Shown: positions 1 to 11,272 of the stretch, piece after piece
Layout: the number at the start of each line of letters is the position of its first letter
How positions within the stretch are numbered: the first letter of the stretch is position 1
NCBI GenBank assembly: GCA_951230915.1
Contig: OX579641.1
Location: 310,001 to 374,000, forward strand
Direction: 5' to 3'
Length of the DNA: 64,000 nucleotides
Source of the DNA: Antitrichia curtipendula
Taxonomy: Eukaryota; Streptophyta; Bryopsida; Hypnales; Leucodontaceae
The notes under the pieces: generated by a model
What the model saw: only the letters and a program-made list of their open reading frames with translations
Told to the model about the DNA's origin: nothing
Database searches by the model: none
Position numbers and translations under genes: made by a program

Positions 1-56
1 ATAGAACCTGGTCGGTGTTCGCCCGATTACCAAGGGTGGATAATCTGGCGCCCACA
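1..56 (+). repeat. 3' end of an LTR-like repeat (partial)
   Basis: These bases are nearly identical to 59599-59654, from ATAGAACCTGGTCGGTGTT to GCGCCCACA, after which the two copies diverge. Sudden loss of homology just after a CA dinucleotide is what the end of an LTR would give. The main copy of this family spans 39527-59654. Only the last bases are in this window, so the rest of this copy lies to the left. Confidence 0.5.
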
Positions 57-999
57 GACGCCAAACAGGGCACGGACGTGAGACAGGGCGCGGACGGAAG
101 TAGTTGGGGCGCGGACATTTTTTGGTACAACAATCTCACCATTGGAATTAATGCATTTTCATTCCATACAAAAGATATTATTTTAGATTTTCCTACTATC
201 TCCTACCTACTTCTACTTAACATTTTTTTTAATAATGAAAAGGAAGTTTTTTTGAATTTTTTTTTTTTTGCTAGACTTTCAATTCAATTTTCCATTGTAA
301 AGATTTAAAGCTCAAAACTTATTAGTGCAAAAATTTAAAGTTTAAAATGTTTAAAGTCAAAACATCTAGTCGCACAATGTACTGAAAAACTAACTTTTTG
401 TAAATTTAAAAGTAAAGAGGACAAACCTTGCTCTGTGGACCCGTCTTCTTTTTTCTTGTAGGCGAATGAATTTAATTCATTTGCCATTAACGAGCACTAA
501 AGGGGCCCTCGTTCAATTGAACCATATTTTTTTCTATTGTAGGCGAAAAGATAATAATTCCTTTTGAATTTATAAGTAATAAGTAATAACCTCCAACAAG
601 GGGAATCACATTTTTTTAAATTAGACACAAATTCAAGTAATTTTTTTGGGAATGAAAGGGGGCCCTTATTCAATCAAACCATTTTTTTTCCATTGTGAAT
701 TTCAAAGTAAAGGTAAGGGGGCCCTTGTTGGCTTGCTCACTCACTCACTCACTGCCTCACTCAGACCCGCTTTTTGTCAGAAGCTTGGTGAATTAAAACA
801 ATTAGGAATTCACTTCATTTTCATATTGAAGAATATTATATATTTCAAAGTCATTCCTTCCTACATCTTACGGGCTACGGATTACGATTCTTTCAAAATT
901 TTAAGGTGCCCACAGCATCTACCATATGCCCATGCTCTTTTGCATTCAAAGTTGTTTGCTTACTCAACATTCATAAATTCAAAAAAGTCATACAGTTGC
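57..999. other. AT-rich sequence without a recognisable gene
   Basis: This stretch lies between the LTR-like end and the left terminus of element A. It is AT-rich, with short poly-T runs and a small (TCAC)n microsatellite near 737-756. An open frame from 646 to 1332 runs across the element A terminus and has no family resemblance that I recognise, so I do not call it a gene. Confidence 0.5.
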
Positions 1000-1029
1000 C
1001 ATGATGCCCTATTTAACTACTTTTGGACT
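1000..1029 (+). repeat. Left terminal inverted repeat of element A
   Basis: This is identical over 30 bases to the reverse complement of 27560-27589. Outside it the left flank reads ...CAGTTGC, while the reverse-complemented right flank reads ...CCTTCCAT. A CCAT(CAT)GATG alignment with a 3-base gap suggests the repeat could extend a few bases further out. Confidence 0.7.
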
Positions 1030-1081
1030 GGAGGTAGTCCAAAATTAAGGAAGTGGCAAAATCCCCCGATGTTTTCCTCTA

Positions 1082-2352
1082 TATCAGGAGATTTCCCCAT
1101 GTATGATGGGGTTGCATGCATCAAGTTTTACAGTCGTTACTATTGCATGAACTGCTTTGTCTGTATAGAAATGACTCGAATTCTTCAGACATTGCTCGAT
1201 AATTACTGTGCAGAAGTTTGCACTACTGGATTGGGAGAAATCCGACCAAGGTATCCAATATTTGAGGATCCCATTAGCAATAGAACGACGTCCCAAAAAG
1301 TATCGAGAGATCTCCTGATGAAAAGTGCTTGAAGCAAATATAGCTCCCATCACCCATATGAATCCCTATCTCAACTCTTGTGGTACAATGCGAGTGCTAT
1401 ACTTACAGTCCTCCAAAACAGTATATGATTCACAAGAAGACATGATGTAAGAGATTGTCTCAAAGAGTAGGAGATGATTACATAATTATCAAATGAGGAT
1501 TTCCTCTTAGGGAAAACGCCCGCAGTCATGATTTCAACGTGAAATCCACCGATAGAGTATTAACATCGTCAAGCAATGTAATCATCTATAACAAAGTGAT
1601 GGTTTGTGATTAAATGCCAACACTCACCGTATATTATTAACCACTCATTCACGCGGAGGTCCACGACTGCGTTCGTAGCTAGAATCCGTTTTGCAGCAAA
1701 TGTACATCATGGCTGACCTCCAGTGGTACACTAGGAGATCCCCCGATGAAATTTGTAGGAAGGCAACTGGAGAGTGTGTAAAGACTAAGACATTGCCAAT
1801 CTGACTCCAGATGAATAATGGCAAGCATATTGTTCCATCAGAAATAGTAACAGATTGTGTGAAAGGAACACGGAGTCTCTCTCACTACTAGAAATGGTCT
1901 CTACCTGGTTGCCTACTTCTTGAGACTAAAGATCAAGAAATCCATGAAAGCAGAATTCCCTCGTTCACTAAATGTGAGAGGAAATAAATTGCAGACACAG
2001 ATTAATACTGAAGCACGCATAATCCAAGCACTGCACTTTTAATCTGATACAAACATGAACCACATGCAATGCAACACATCAGAGAAAGCCGAAGCCACAC
2101 TTCAGGTATAAGCAAAATTATCCTAAGTTGCATGCAGAGATTAAACCGCAACATACCAAAATAGATGTTTTCATTATGCCGACATACGGTATTACATGTC
2201 ACAGACAACAGCTGCAAGAAAATGGTGTCTACAAGCAGTCATACTCAAACACAGAAGTACAACTCTTGACTGCGCTAAGTGGTTGGAGATTTCATCAGGA
2301 GATCTCACGATGGCGGCATGGCCCATAGAAAGGATCACAAGATCTCCCGATG
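1082..2352. repeat. Palindrome family A, left-end cluster (5 copies)
   Basis: Copies start at 1082, 1301, 1729, 2293 and 2333, each about 20 bp and centred on GATC. The best is CATCAGGAGATCTCACGATG at 2293. Half-sites alternate between CATCGTGAGATC and CATCAGGAGATC or CATCGGGGGATC. They lie between the element A terminus and the 3' end of the DUF7869-type gene. No function can be read directly; they could be protein-binding sites or tiny palindromic mobile units. Confidence 0.8.
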
Positions 2353-2548
2353 ATCGGAAAGATCCGAATAGGGGAGTCCATCAAGGGTCAACCTCGTTTG
2401 CCCGATTCAAATTTACTAAGGCAGCCTCCCTACTCTTCTTTGGAATTGTCCGTGACTTTGGATCTACTATCTTGGACCAGTTCAAATACACAACACAAGT
2501 AGCATCCACCCATTCTGGGGCCCTTCTCTCAACAAACCACTTATCCTC

Positions 2549-5500
2549 CTAGCAATTCCGATACCTCAATTCCATGGTACTCTCCAAGTTATCTGGTCGC
2601 CAATACTGTATCAAGAACTTCCCGTTATTTGCATCTCCATTGACTTTGCATACGGCAAATAGTGCTCTTCCTTGCCATACAGCACAAATTGCTGGGTTTT
2701 CGGGTCTCAGAAGCACCCATGACCCTGGGCGTATGTCAAGCCAGGGATTGAAGCTTTCTAGAGGTGCTTCATTTGCAGGGCCGCAGTAAGGTTCAAGATC
2801 CTCCTCCTCCGGAATCACATCGAAGGGATTCCCAGTGAACCCCGCGAGAGGTCCTTCAGTGCGAGGCCCCCTCCAATCGTGCTTCGGCCAGAAACCCTCC
2901 ACTAATTTAGTAGCACATTCAGGTAATGGTTCCTTCAACTCGATCAGCACGCGCTTCCAATATTCCACGTATGGACCGAACGCCGTCGCAAATCCGTCGC
3001 ATTTGGACATTCCGTTCTGCCAATACTAAATGTACTTCTCTAGGCCTATTAGCATGAATCCCTTAATCACGGTTGCCTTTCGTGCCATTTCCTTAGCCTT
3101 CTCTTGATTTCCCGTTGGTTTAGGAACCTTGCTGCCCCACATTGGCTTGAATGGAACAGGCTTTGGAAACCCATGAGGGAGCATTGGCCGACCATTGCGG
3201 TCTCGCTTCCAAAGGCGGGTTGACGGCTTATCAGACGGTAGCCACTTCGAGTCCACTGCTGACTTCTTATATTTCATGACTGGGACTCCATCACTATCCA
3301 CGTAGAACTTGAAAAGATGCATCTCCCCTAGTCCAATTAGTCTAGCGGAGCCATTGCTCTGGTAACCCTTTATGAACGACTTGAAGTCCCCCACTTCCTG
3401 TATGAACTTCGGCATAAATGACAGTTCCTGAGATTGCATGAACGCCTTCATGAGGTCCGCGACAACAAAAGTGTTTTTGCTCTTCAAGGCCTTTGAGAGA
3501 TGGCTGAAATATGCATCGATGTCTTCATGAGTGTGTCCCACAAGCAGAAAACCAACTTGAATTTCTTTAAAGACACCTCGTGCAGTTAGCAGGGACAAGA
3601 ACGCCATGAGGTACTGGTTCTTGTTATCCTTAGCAGAGTTGTCAAGCTGAAGATACAAATTTCGGGGAAGAGGAGTGGAGCCGACTCGAGCTCCTGGTTC
3701 AACAAGGGTTAAGCTGTCCAAACATCTAGACTTCCCCCTCAGAAGAGCCTCAAACATCGGATTAGCCGGCGGATACAGGAACAGGTCGCCTGTCTCTCGA
3801 ATCGGTGGACCCTCCAACCGGCGCAACAGTCTGGCCAGCGACGAAATTGTGAAGTTGGAATCTCATGGCCAGCAAGACGGAGCATAATGGGCGTAAGCCC
3901 CATCAGCATGACCATGGGCTACCATACCAGTAACGCTAAGTGGAAGTTGTCCCAACCCCGCCGTGGCCTTCGTGGTCACCCGCATTCTTGGTAAAGCCGT
4001 CTTGGCTGTATCCATCTTGTCGTGAATTATACACAATATCTCTTGAGGGTTTTGTTTGGATTCCTCACGCCAAGACGCATACAGTCGACGGCAAGAAGCT
4101 TGGTGATTGAGATGTTCAGTGCGTTGCTTCATGAACTCCACATACTGAGGGCACCCCTTCGGTGATTTCAGAAGAAATTGCTGAAGCTGGTCGCATGTGC
4201 TACATTTTGCAAACGAACTTCCAACAGGCTTATTATAAACATTGTTGAAGTGCTCCTTCCTTAGTCTACTGATAGTGGACTGACTGATAGGAGGAAGTCC
4301 GTAGTCCGCATTGAGCTGCACAGGAAAGAGAACCGCACATTAGCTTGGGTACAACTGACAATGAAGAACTGCAAAGTTGAACACCCAACATCCAAGAGAA
4401 CATCGTGAGATCACACGATGATCACAGCCCATGGTAGGAAATCACAATCAGCCACGCATTGAGCAATGAGTAAGACAAATACCTCGTTGGCATCTGCTTG
4501 GACGCGTTTCCAGTTTCGTCCCGCAGGCAAGAACTTCAGCGTGTCCACTCGCCCGTTCCCGATTCCACGCATTTGATGGGGCATTTGGTCCGCGTTCTCG
4601 TCTATGATGGATTTCATAGTTCCAGTGACCTGGACAGTTCAAATCCGTGGGCGCTTAACGCCCTTGTTTCCGTGCGTTTCCGATACAGTGCCCTCGTTAT
4701 ACTTCTCTAAGTAACTATGGTATGTCGACTTCGGGATACCATGAATTATGTACCATGCCGTGGCACAAACCTCCATCCCCATTAATGTGACAAATTTTCT
4801 CTTCCGATTCCCGTCAAGCTCATGAAGTTGTCCTCCGACAGAGATGCCATACTCGCGGCGGTCCTCAAATGCCTTCAAGGTGTATTTCTGCCTCACAAGG
4901 AGTGTCTGGAACTGGTTGAAGTGCTGGCAACATAAACGATTGCAGCATTTCGACAAGGTGACCTCCCGAATCTCATCGTTAGTAGTTTTCCGATCGTACA
5001 GTGAATCCGTCACGTCCAAACATGGCTTATAAACTACGAATCGATACGGAGCTTTCATTCTGCCGCCGAGATAAGCCAGAGGGTCGTCCAAGTCCGGAAC
5101 TACTGCAAAATGATGCACGGTCTCCTCCAAGGACCGACCATTCGGGAACCAGCACTCAGACAGTGGCCACCGAGCGTGAGACATAACATCCTCTTCATTC
5201 CCCACAAAAACCTCGCGGATTGTCACACCCACGTGGTCTTCACCAAGTGTTTCATCCTGAAAATGATCATCCGGCCTCCAACTGAATATTCGACCCAACG
5301 ACAATACGACACCGCTCGAGTCTTTCCGATGCACATCTAGACCCCACCAGGCTCCCTGTCGAATATACGGACGTGCATCCATCGGGGGATCTCCTGATGA
5401 TCTGACGACGTCGGCAGCTCTCCACAGAACTATCCGTTCTTGAGTGTCCCCCAAAAATCTCACCCCTATCTGAACGGGTGCGCACCTTAAACCTTGAAAT

Positions 5501-5766
5501 TCGGGTTTGATAAACTGCGCCCAAACTAAAATGTAAGTCCACGGCTCCAACGGGATGGGCACACCAAGCCACTGACCCTCTGGACGAACCTCCTTTACCA
5601 TCCCTGCTCCAACTTCACCGAAGCCATAAACAAACAGCCTAATCCAATCACCATTGGCGAATGGTTCAGGTGCACCACTGGAGGCATGCGATTCACCATG
5701 CACGCCTGGTCCTTCAAAATGAGGAATTATCGCACCAGCATTCGAATGACGCGTTGAGACCATCAT
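2549..5766 (-). pseudogene. DUF7869-family, putative DDE-type transposase of element A, with in-frame stops
   Basis: Two exons are supported: 5766-4483, then 4315-2549. The intron has GT-AG ends, keeps phase and itself contains a family A palindrome at 4401. The joined frame is about 1,016 codons. Exon 1 carries the Cys-rich CCNRLCCQHFNQF region and an HGNKGVKRPR segment typical of the N-terminal part of DUF7869 proteins. Exon 2 has a C-x2-C motif (CSTCDQL), then HDKMDTAKTALPR, QLDNSAKDNKN and VGHTHEDIDAYFS. The last is the family hallmark, and the spaced acidic residues resemble an RNase H-like D-D-D/E core. Three in-frame stops interrupt it (TGA 4639-4641, TGA 3863-3865, TAG 3026-3028) with no frameshift, so the frame is otherwise preserved. 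A palindrome at 5380-5399 is translated in frame as SSGDPPMD. The DUF7869 assignment is from motif memory; a role as the mobilising enzyme of element A is inference. Confidence 0.7.
5380..5399. repeat. Palindrome family A copy inside the DUF7869-type coding exon
   Basis: CATCGGGGGATCTCCTGATG lies inside exon 1 and leaves the reading frame open. It is read on the minus strand through Ser-Ser-Gly-Asp-Pro. Two further copies in the plus-strand gene are also read as SSGD, which suggests the palindrome can be tolerated as coding sequence in one particular frame. Confidence 0.85.
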
Positions 5767-6044
5767 GAACGGTGAACTTCTTGAAAAAGGAAAAATTGGT
5801 GGAGCACAATTATCTGCGAATAGGATGAAGGCTAGACAGAGTTAGGCAGGGCAGGGACAGAATTCATAGCACTTGTCCAGTACAGGATACGACATCTGCC
5901 CAAACATTTTGAATCATGTGAAAGCAGATATGCTAATCAAGGCACAAAACATATGGAAACCATCTCATTATAGTCAAGGTCATGCAATGCAACATCACCT
6001 TGTGATCAGAAGATGAATGGTCATTATCAACCATCTGTTTTCCT

Positions 6045-6664
6045 CATCAGGAGATCTCACGATGTATGTACTAAGAGAACTAGGGATGGTTCCTTTTGTA
6101 ACTAAGCGATATTGTCGCTTGCATTATTTGGAATCGCGCTAAGCATTACACGTACAGGATTCCAAACTAGGCACCATTCGATGCCCCTAACATGGATGTA
6201 GACTACCATCCCCGGAAAATGGTATCATGTAACATCATAATACGACTGACACGAGATCCTCTGCCGGAGCTATCAAGTCATCCATGGATAAGACGATAGA
6301 GAAACCTTAGGATTCATCTATCGTGCGATCCCACGATTCCCCATTTCTCAAAATACTTGGTGAAAACTATAAGTTGCAGCCCAAGATTAACTATCGTGAG
6401 ATCCCCTGATCCAACTCTGAACCAAAAGCTCCGACTGCCAAATGCCGTAATGTAGACAACGTGAGATCCCACGATACCTCCATGAAAACGGAGGACACAA
6501 TAGGCTGCACCACAAGTTAATCTATGTAGAGGTCTCCTGTTCCAAATCTGAAGGGAAGCCCCAGAACTCCTGTCGTGGGATCCCATGATGTAGACATCGC
6601 AAGATCCTGCAATAACTACACGTAATAGGGATTGTCGAACAGCCTATCGTGGGATCACACGATA
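6045..6664. repeat. Palindrome family A, dense cluster upstream of the DUF7869-type gene (8 copies)
   Basis: Copies start at 6045, 6319, 6392, 6457, 6571, 6595 and 6645, and a weak one lies near 6527. Most are TATCGTGNGATCCCACGAT-like. This is one of the two densest clusters in the window and lies 5' of the minus-strand gene, where a promoter or a long intron would be expected. The other dense cluster, at 18521-19312, lies near the 5' end of the plus-strand gene. Confidence 0.8.
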
Positions 6665-6938
6665 GTCATTCTGTACATTCAAACATACGTATACGTATGC
6701 CGTGGATACAAGACATCAGATACATACAACATTGTCGTCTCCATACTACATGATCGTTGTGTCCACGTACACCCAGACCTCTGTTCCATCCTTCTCAGGA
6801 GCTGAATCTTGATCTAATCCGGCTGCAGCCGAGAACAATGGACAAACTAAATGCAGCCTCTGTTCTTCCCGGATCTTATCCTTCTCTCTCTCTCTCTCCG
6901 CAGATGCCTATTTCTCATCTGAGGAACAGCTGGGTCGT

Positions 6939-7582
6939 CTAGAGCAAAGCGAAATCATCGAAGCAATCATGAGCAATGAAACTGGAAGTCTTGGTAGCAT
7001 ACCTTGCAACGACTGGATCAGTTGAGAGCCTTCTGTGCCAGCAACAAGAGGAAATGGCACTAGCAAGCAACACGACTTGCTCACTCCAAAGCCTCCACAA
7101 CTTAATCAAGTGCAGAAAAGAGAAAGCTTCAGGTTCCTCAAAGCTTATGACTGAACTGGGTTGGGATTCTCGAACTCCGAATTCCCGCCTTGACATTTTG
7201 AAATGGAGGCGCGTTCCTTCATTTCGGATATTGGATGCGTTCTTGAATATCGCGCCACATTCAACAAGGCGCTGGATTACGTGCTGCCGTTTCCCGCTTA
7301 TGTTGACCGATCTTTCCATATCCGCGCGGCCCTGACAACATAAAGGGAGGGCGTGCGTCTCTTGATTTCCGGCCAGAAAATTTAGAATTCGAATCTTGAT
7401 CGGTCTTTCAAATCCTCACTGACATGTGGAATTTCGTTGCATTCAAAGATGGCATCGTTGCAAGGGACTCTGAGGGTCAATGATACTTTCAGCAAAGCGA
7501 ACCTAGCTTTGAACACTGTCAGTTTCTCAATGAGCCAAGGAATCCCGAATTCATATTCGACGCTTTGCCATTTGCAGATCAA
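6939..7582 (-). CDS. Possible 5' exons of the DUF7869-type gene (uncertain)
   Basis: Two minus-strand open segments, 7582-7382 and 7319-6939, have protein-like composition and could be upstream exons of the gene that continues at 5766. I see no recognisable domain and cannot fix splice sites. The plus strand is also open at 6976-7335, so strand choice is weak. The Penelope-like element begins only about 120 bases further right, so the true 5' end may have been separated by that insertion. Confidence 0.2.
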
Positions 7583-7701
7583 TTTATTGTCCTAAGATAA
7601 TTCTTTATGAAAGAAGCATGAGAAATATATGCCATGACAGCAAGGAACTCACAATTCTCCAAAAAAATAAAAAAATAAAAAAAGGAAAAAATAAAAAAAT
7701 A

Positions 7702-8930
7702 AAAAAATTCCTTTCTGGTACACCCCATTCCTGGGCAATATTCCTACCATTTCCAGCTTCTCAGTTTTTATCATATTTATGTGACATTTCTTGTGCATAA
7801 AGCCACTAGAACACTAAGAAAATCAGTCATTTCCATGTCCCATTTTTTCAATAAAATTTTTCAGCTCATAAATATAGTACATAGTATTACAATCTAGAGT
7901 AAATCATCTAAGTGGAAGGTCAAGTTTTCGCATGAAGTATCTCCAAAAATTCCAAGAGGTCATGAGCCTCACCTGTGCCCATCCCAAAAACACAACAACC
8001 AAATGTGATGTTAGTGAGGATGCAACAGGTGTCTGCAGCTCATATACGCGTGTTATAGCTTTCACTTGGAATGATAAAAGAAGCAAAGGCAAAAAAACAA
8101 AACCCTAGACCACATTCCATACCAACAATGATCATTAGTAGACAAAGACCTGGTCATTAGTAGACTGCTGTGAAGAAGATGCCATTTTTCCTTAAAAGTT
8201 ACCACCACAGAAGTCCGTCCAGTATCAAATATCCACCAACAAAAAGAGCTAGCAATGTTTAGAACACGCAGTTTACTAGCACTTCCCCCAGAAGTAAGAC
8301 TACTTGCAATAAGAGGCCCTTGTCCAATTCCTCAGAGAGGTATATGGACTGGCTGGGCAGGGCTTCAGTCCCTGCCTGCCACATGCTTATTGGAGAGGAG
8401 TTGGCTGCCTGTCCAGTTCAGCAAGGGCTTCCCGGCCGCCCCATCAGAAGCTTCCCGGCCGCCCATCATAGACTTCCAGACAGCTCAGCAGAGGCGCCAT
8501 TTCAGGAAGGTTTTAAGAAACCTTCATAGCAAGGCCAGTAACGTTCATCAAGCCTAGGGACCAATAAATTCAGATTTTGGAGGTTATTTTAGGACGTCAG
8601 AGGAGATTAATATTACCATCATGAAGGGCATAATCTCAGGATGTGCATATTTCCAGCAACGGACATATAGTTAAACTATATCCATTAGAGGTGTCAAGTT
8701 TATGATCTGTCAGTGATAAAATCAAGCTTAAAAATCAAGCCAGTAAGGAAAGCAAATTCATGTAGTATGCTCACAATCACACTGGATCATTTTCTGAAAC
8801 CAATAGAGCTAGCAAGTCGAGTACATAAATTTTTTTCCTTAAAACATACATATATATGTACATAACCAAAAGTCTTTCTAAATTCACGTACTTGGATACG
8901 GAATCATGAAAAAAGAAAAAAAGAAAAAAA
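7702..8930 (-). repeat. Downstream direct repeat (pLTR-like) of the Penelope-like element
   Basis: This matches 13022-14250 base for base wherever I compared, at an offset of 5,320. It starts in an AAAAAATTCCTTTCTGG junction and ends in GAAAAAAGAAAAAAAGAAAAAAA. In element orientation it is the copy downstream of the reverse transcriptase. Short open frames inside it, such as 8255-8557, recur identically in the other copy and have no recognisable domain. Confidence 0.9.
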
Positions 8931-9105
8931 GCCCGCCTCCTCCCCTGGAAGTGCAAAGCTACAATAAGAGAGCCTAGTGTACCCTCTTATTGAGCTGCAC
9001 ACTAGGCCTCTGTAATTCCATCGGTATAGAAGTATACTTGGACAGTTTTCTTTTTCCATTTCTAGAAGAATACTGTACGTACTAATTGAGCTTATCAATC
9101 AAAAG

Positions 9106-11241
9106 CTACATATCGAATTTTAACCCTGGAAACATGTTAGAGCTGAGGAATTTCTTAATAGTTCGCACTAAGCGTGCTTCAAAGAAGCCATTTTCCATAA
9201 GGGTTTGAATAAGAACCCTGATCTCTTTGTACGCTGCATCTGTGGTATTAGAGATATAGATAATAGGGACTGTTTGAGAAACAACAATGCTGTATGATTG
9301 CCTGATAGGGCGATTAGACTTGAACTTGATATACTGCGCATATTTGAACGGTAATGTTCTCCGCTTGTCATATTTATGAGTTGTGTACGCACCCGAATTA
9401 TCATCGGCCACCACAATCTGTATATTCATGAAGTTGGCGACGATGCCTCTTGCGGGATCTAAAGCAGAGTATTGTGTAACTTCAGGCTTGATCTCTAGTA
9501 CGTCCAAAGGATAAATCCAAAAAGGATTATTTGACGTCCTTTGTTGTAAAGGAGATAGAAACTCCAGAGGTTTGCCAACATTAAGCCAGCAAAGATCATC
9601 AATGTACCGAAATGCATAGCGGAATTTCTCAAGGAGATCAACCCTGCCCAGCCTAGCCAGTCTTTGAATGAATAGAATCTTGTAGTGCATCAGATATATA
9701 TTGCACCACAGAGGAGAGCATGCAAAGCCCATGGGTATGCCCAGTCGTTGTCTCCATACACGATCACCCAAGGCAATGTAGCAATTCTGCATTAGCCATT
9801 GGTGTAGTCGAATGATTTGTGGTTCATCAAGTGAAAACCAGGTCCCATATGAGGGACAACAGGTTTCCCATGAAGCCCTTGCAGCTTGGCCATTACCATC
9901 AGTTCGGATCCAGATTTTCGGTACCGCTTTTGGATGTTTCGATTTTGCTTGCTGGAAGCCAAGTTTGATGATGTGCGCAACAGCATCCACGATATTGTCA
10001 GATCCCTCAAGGGGAATAGACTCATAGCAACGGGTAATATCAGCAACGAAAATATCTTGTAATAGTGCAGGAAGGTTGAGTGCTGCTTCCACTGATGAGT
10101 TAATCATCCAAAAAATGGAAGTTTGGCACCTGAGGAACCGGGCGTATCCAGCCATTGTGACTTCAGCCCAACTTTTGATTTGTTCCAGGATTTGCATTGT
10201 AGCAATCGTTAAGAGATGTGCCACATTGGAGTATACAGTGTTGTAGGCATTGGTAAGCCATCTGTATTTGTTTTTATGCTGTTTATACGTAGCCATCAAG
10301 TAAGGCAGTGTAAGAAAAGGAATGCTAAGTTGCGGCACTAGGACCGAAATGTCCTTAGTAATGCCATCCAAAATATGAGCTGGACTAGTCCAAGCTGCAT
10401 CAGTTTTGCAAGGCAAAAACTCCGGGCCTGAGAGCCGTTCTAGAGCCATCAATCGTATATGTTTAATGCAAATAAAGCATGCATTATTTGAAGCCTTGTC
10501 TAGACCAGCACAATATAATTTGGCTGTAATCCAATCGATTTCATTCCTGACAGCGTTAAGTTGCAAGAGATCGCAACCTGAAAACCGTAGCCCAGATTTG
10601 TTGGTTTTGGACGCGGTTTTCAATTGTTCCAAGCAAGTATTTCGCACCCATTCAGTGGCCTCTACGGTAGAAAGACCAGCACTTTCAAGATCAAGAATAG
10701 AGATAAATTGCGAGAAAGCGTCAAGGACAGTAGCAATACTTACTGCAATATCAGTAGGCTTAAGGGGAATATGATTAAGTCCCATGCCAATCGCTTCTCG
10801 TAAACCCGCATGTTGAATGATCTTGACATCCATAGTGCATACATGCACCTGAGCTTTTGCATAACTGGAGGTTTCGGTCAACATTAGGACGTCGAGAAAT
10901 TTGGAAAATCTGTTTACTTTCAAACAAGGGCAGTCGGCAAGAGGATCCAACAACTGTGTGAAGGTGAATTTCTTGAATACCTCAGCCGGCCGATACAAGA
11001 CAGCGGCAAGATTTTTGTGGTATCGCCATGCAAATCTAACATCAGCCACATTAGGGATCAACTGTTCGAAGCCAAACTTGTCCAAACAAGACGTAAAAAC
11101 AGCACGTAAGTCAAGCCATTCAAGAGCTTGACACGGATAAGTCACAGTAATATAGCCGAGCGGTTTACTTTCAGACTGTTTTTTGAGAACATTTCGTCCA
11201 AGCATATCTATGCTTAGGTAACGTCGCAAATCTGCTAGCAA
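9106..11241 (-). CDS. Reverse transcriptase of Penelope-like type (ORF2)
   Basis: The frame is open for 711 codons with no internal stop. Its first ATG is at codon 13 (about 11205), because the upstream codon is TTG, so start by reinitiation or frameshifting from ORF1 is possible. In order I see GLNHIP (compare the GL-F-P motif of Penelope-like enzymes), KYRWLTNAYNTVYSN (motif 2-like), ADITRCYESIP (motif A Asp), GIPMGFACSPLWCNIY (motif B) and YAFRYIDDLCW (motif C, catalytic YIDD). FMNIQIVV...THKYDKR then matches the family's thumb-side FLD...YRKPT segment. No GIY-YIG endonuclease follows. Placement among Penelope-like elements or the related rvt genes is by motif only; DIRS or LINE assignments fit worse. 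Confidence 0.8.
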   Translation of the reverse strand: MLADLRRYLSIDMLGRNVLKKQSESKPLGYITVTYPCQALEWLDLRAVFTSCLDKFGFEQLIPNVADVRFAWRYHKNLAAVLYRPAEVFKKFTFTQLLDPLADCPCLKVNRFSKFLDVLMLTETSSYAKAQVHVCTMDVKIIQHAGLREAIGMGLNHIPLKPTDIAVSIATVLDAFSQFISILDLESAGLSTVEATEWVRNTCLEQLKTASKTNKSGLRFSGCDLLQLNAVRNEIDWITAKLYCAGLDKASNNACFICIKHIRLMALERLSGPEFLPCKTDAAWTSPAHILDGITKDISVLVPQLSIPFLTLPYLMATYKQHKNKYRWLTNAYNTVYSNVAHLLTIATMQILEQIKSWAEVTMAGYARFLRCQTSIFWMINSSVEAALNLPALLQDIFVADITRCYESIPLEGSDNIVDAVAHIIKLGFQQAKSKHPKAVPKIWIRTDGNGQAARASWETCCPSYGTWFSLDEPQIIRLHQWLMQNCYIALGDRVWRQRLGIPMGFACSPLWCNIYLMHYKILFIQRLARLGRVDLLEKFRYAFRYIDDLCWLNVGKPLEFLSPLQQRTSNNPFWIYPLDVLEIKPEVTQYSALDPARGIVANFMNIQIVVADDNSGAYTTHKYDKRRTLPFKYAQYIKFKSNRPIRQSYSIVVSQTVPIIYISNTTDAAYKEIRVLIQTLMENGFFEARLVRTIKKFLSSNMFPGLKFDM

Positions 11242-11272
11242 TCAGAGCACGACGTGAGAATCACAGCAAGCT

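Noticed and set aside
45..82. TGGCGCCC followed by CAGGGCACGG as a retroviral-type primer-binding site
   Set aside because: The match to a tRNA-Lys type site is partial, and the other copy at 59646 reads TTGCGCCC and diverges directly after CCCACAG, so it is better read as the LTR end.
646..1332. A 228-codon open frame on plus
   Set aside because: It crosses the element A terminal repeat, has no recognisable domain, and its minus strand is open too. It is best explained as chance.
8255..8557. A 100-codon frame duplicated at 13575-13877
   Set aside because: It lies in the direct repeats of the retroelement, lacks any domain and is identical only because the repeats are. It is not treated as a gene.
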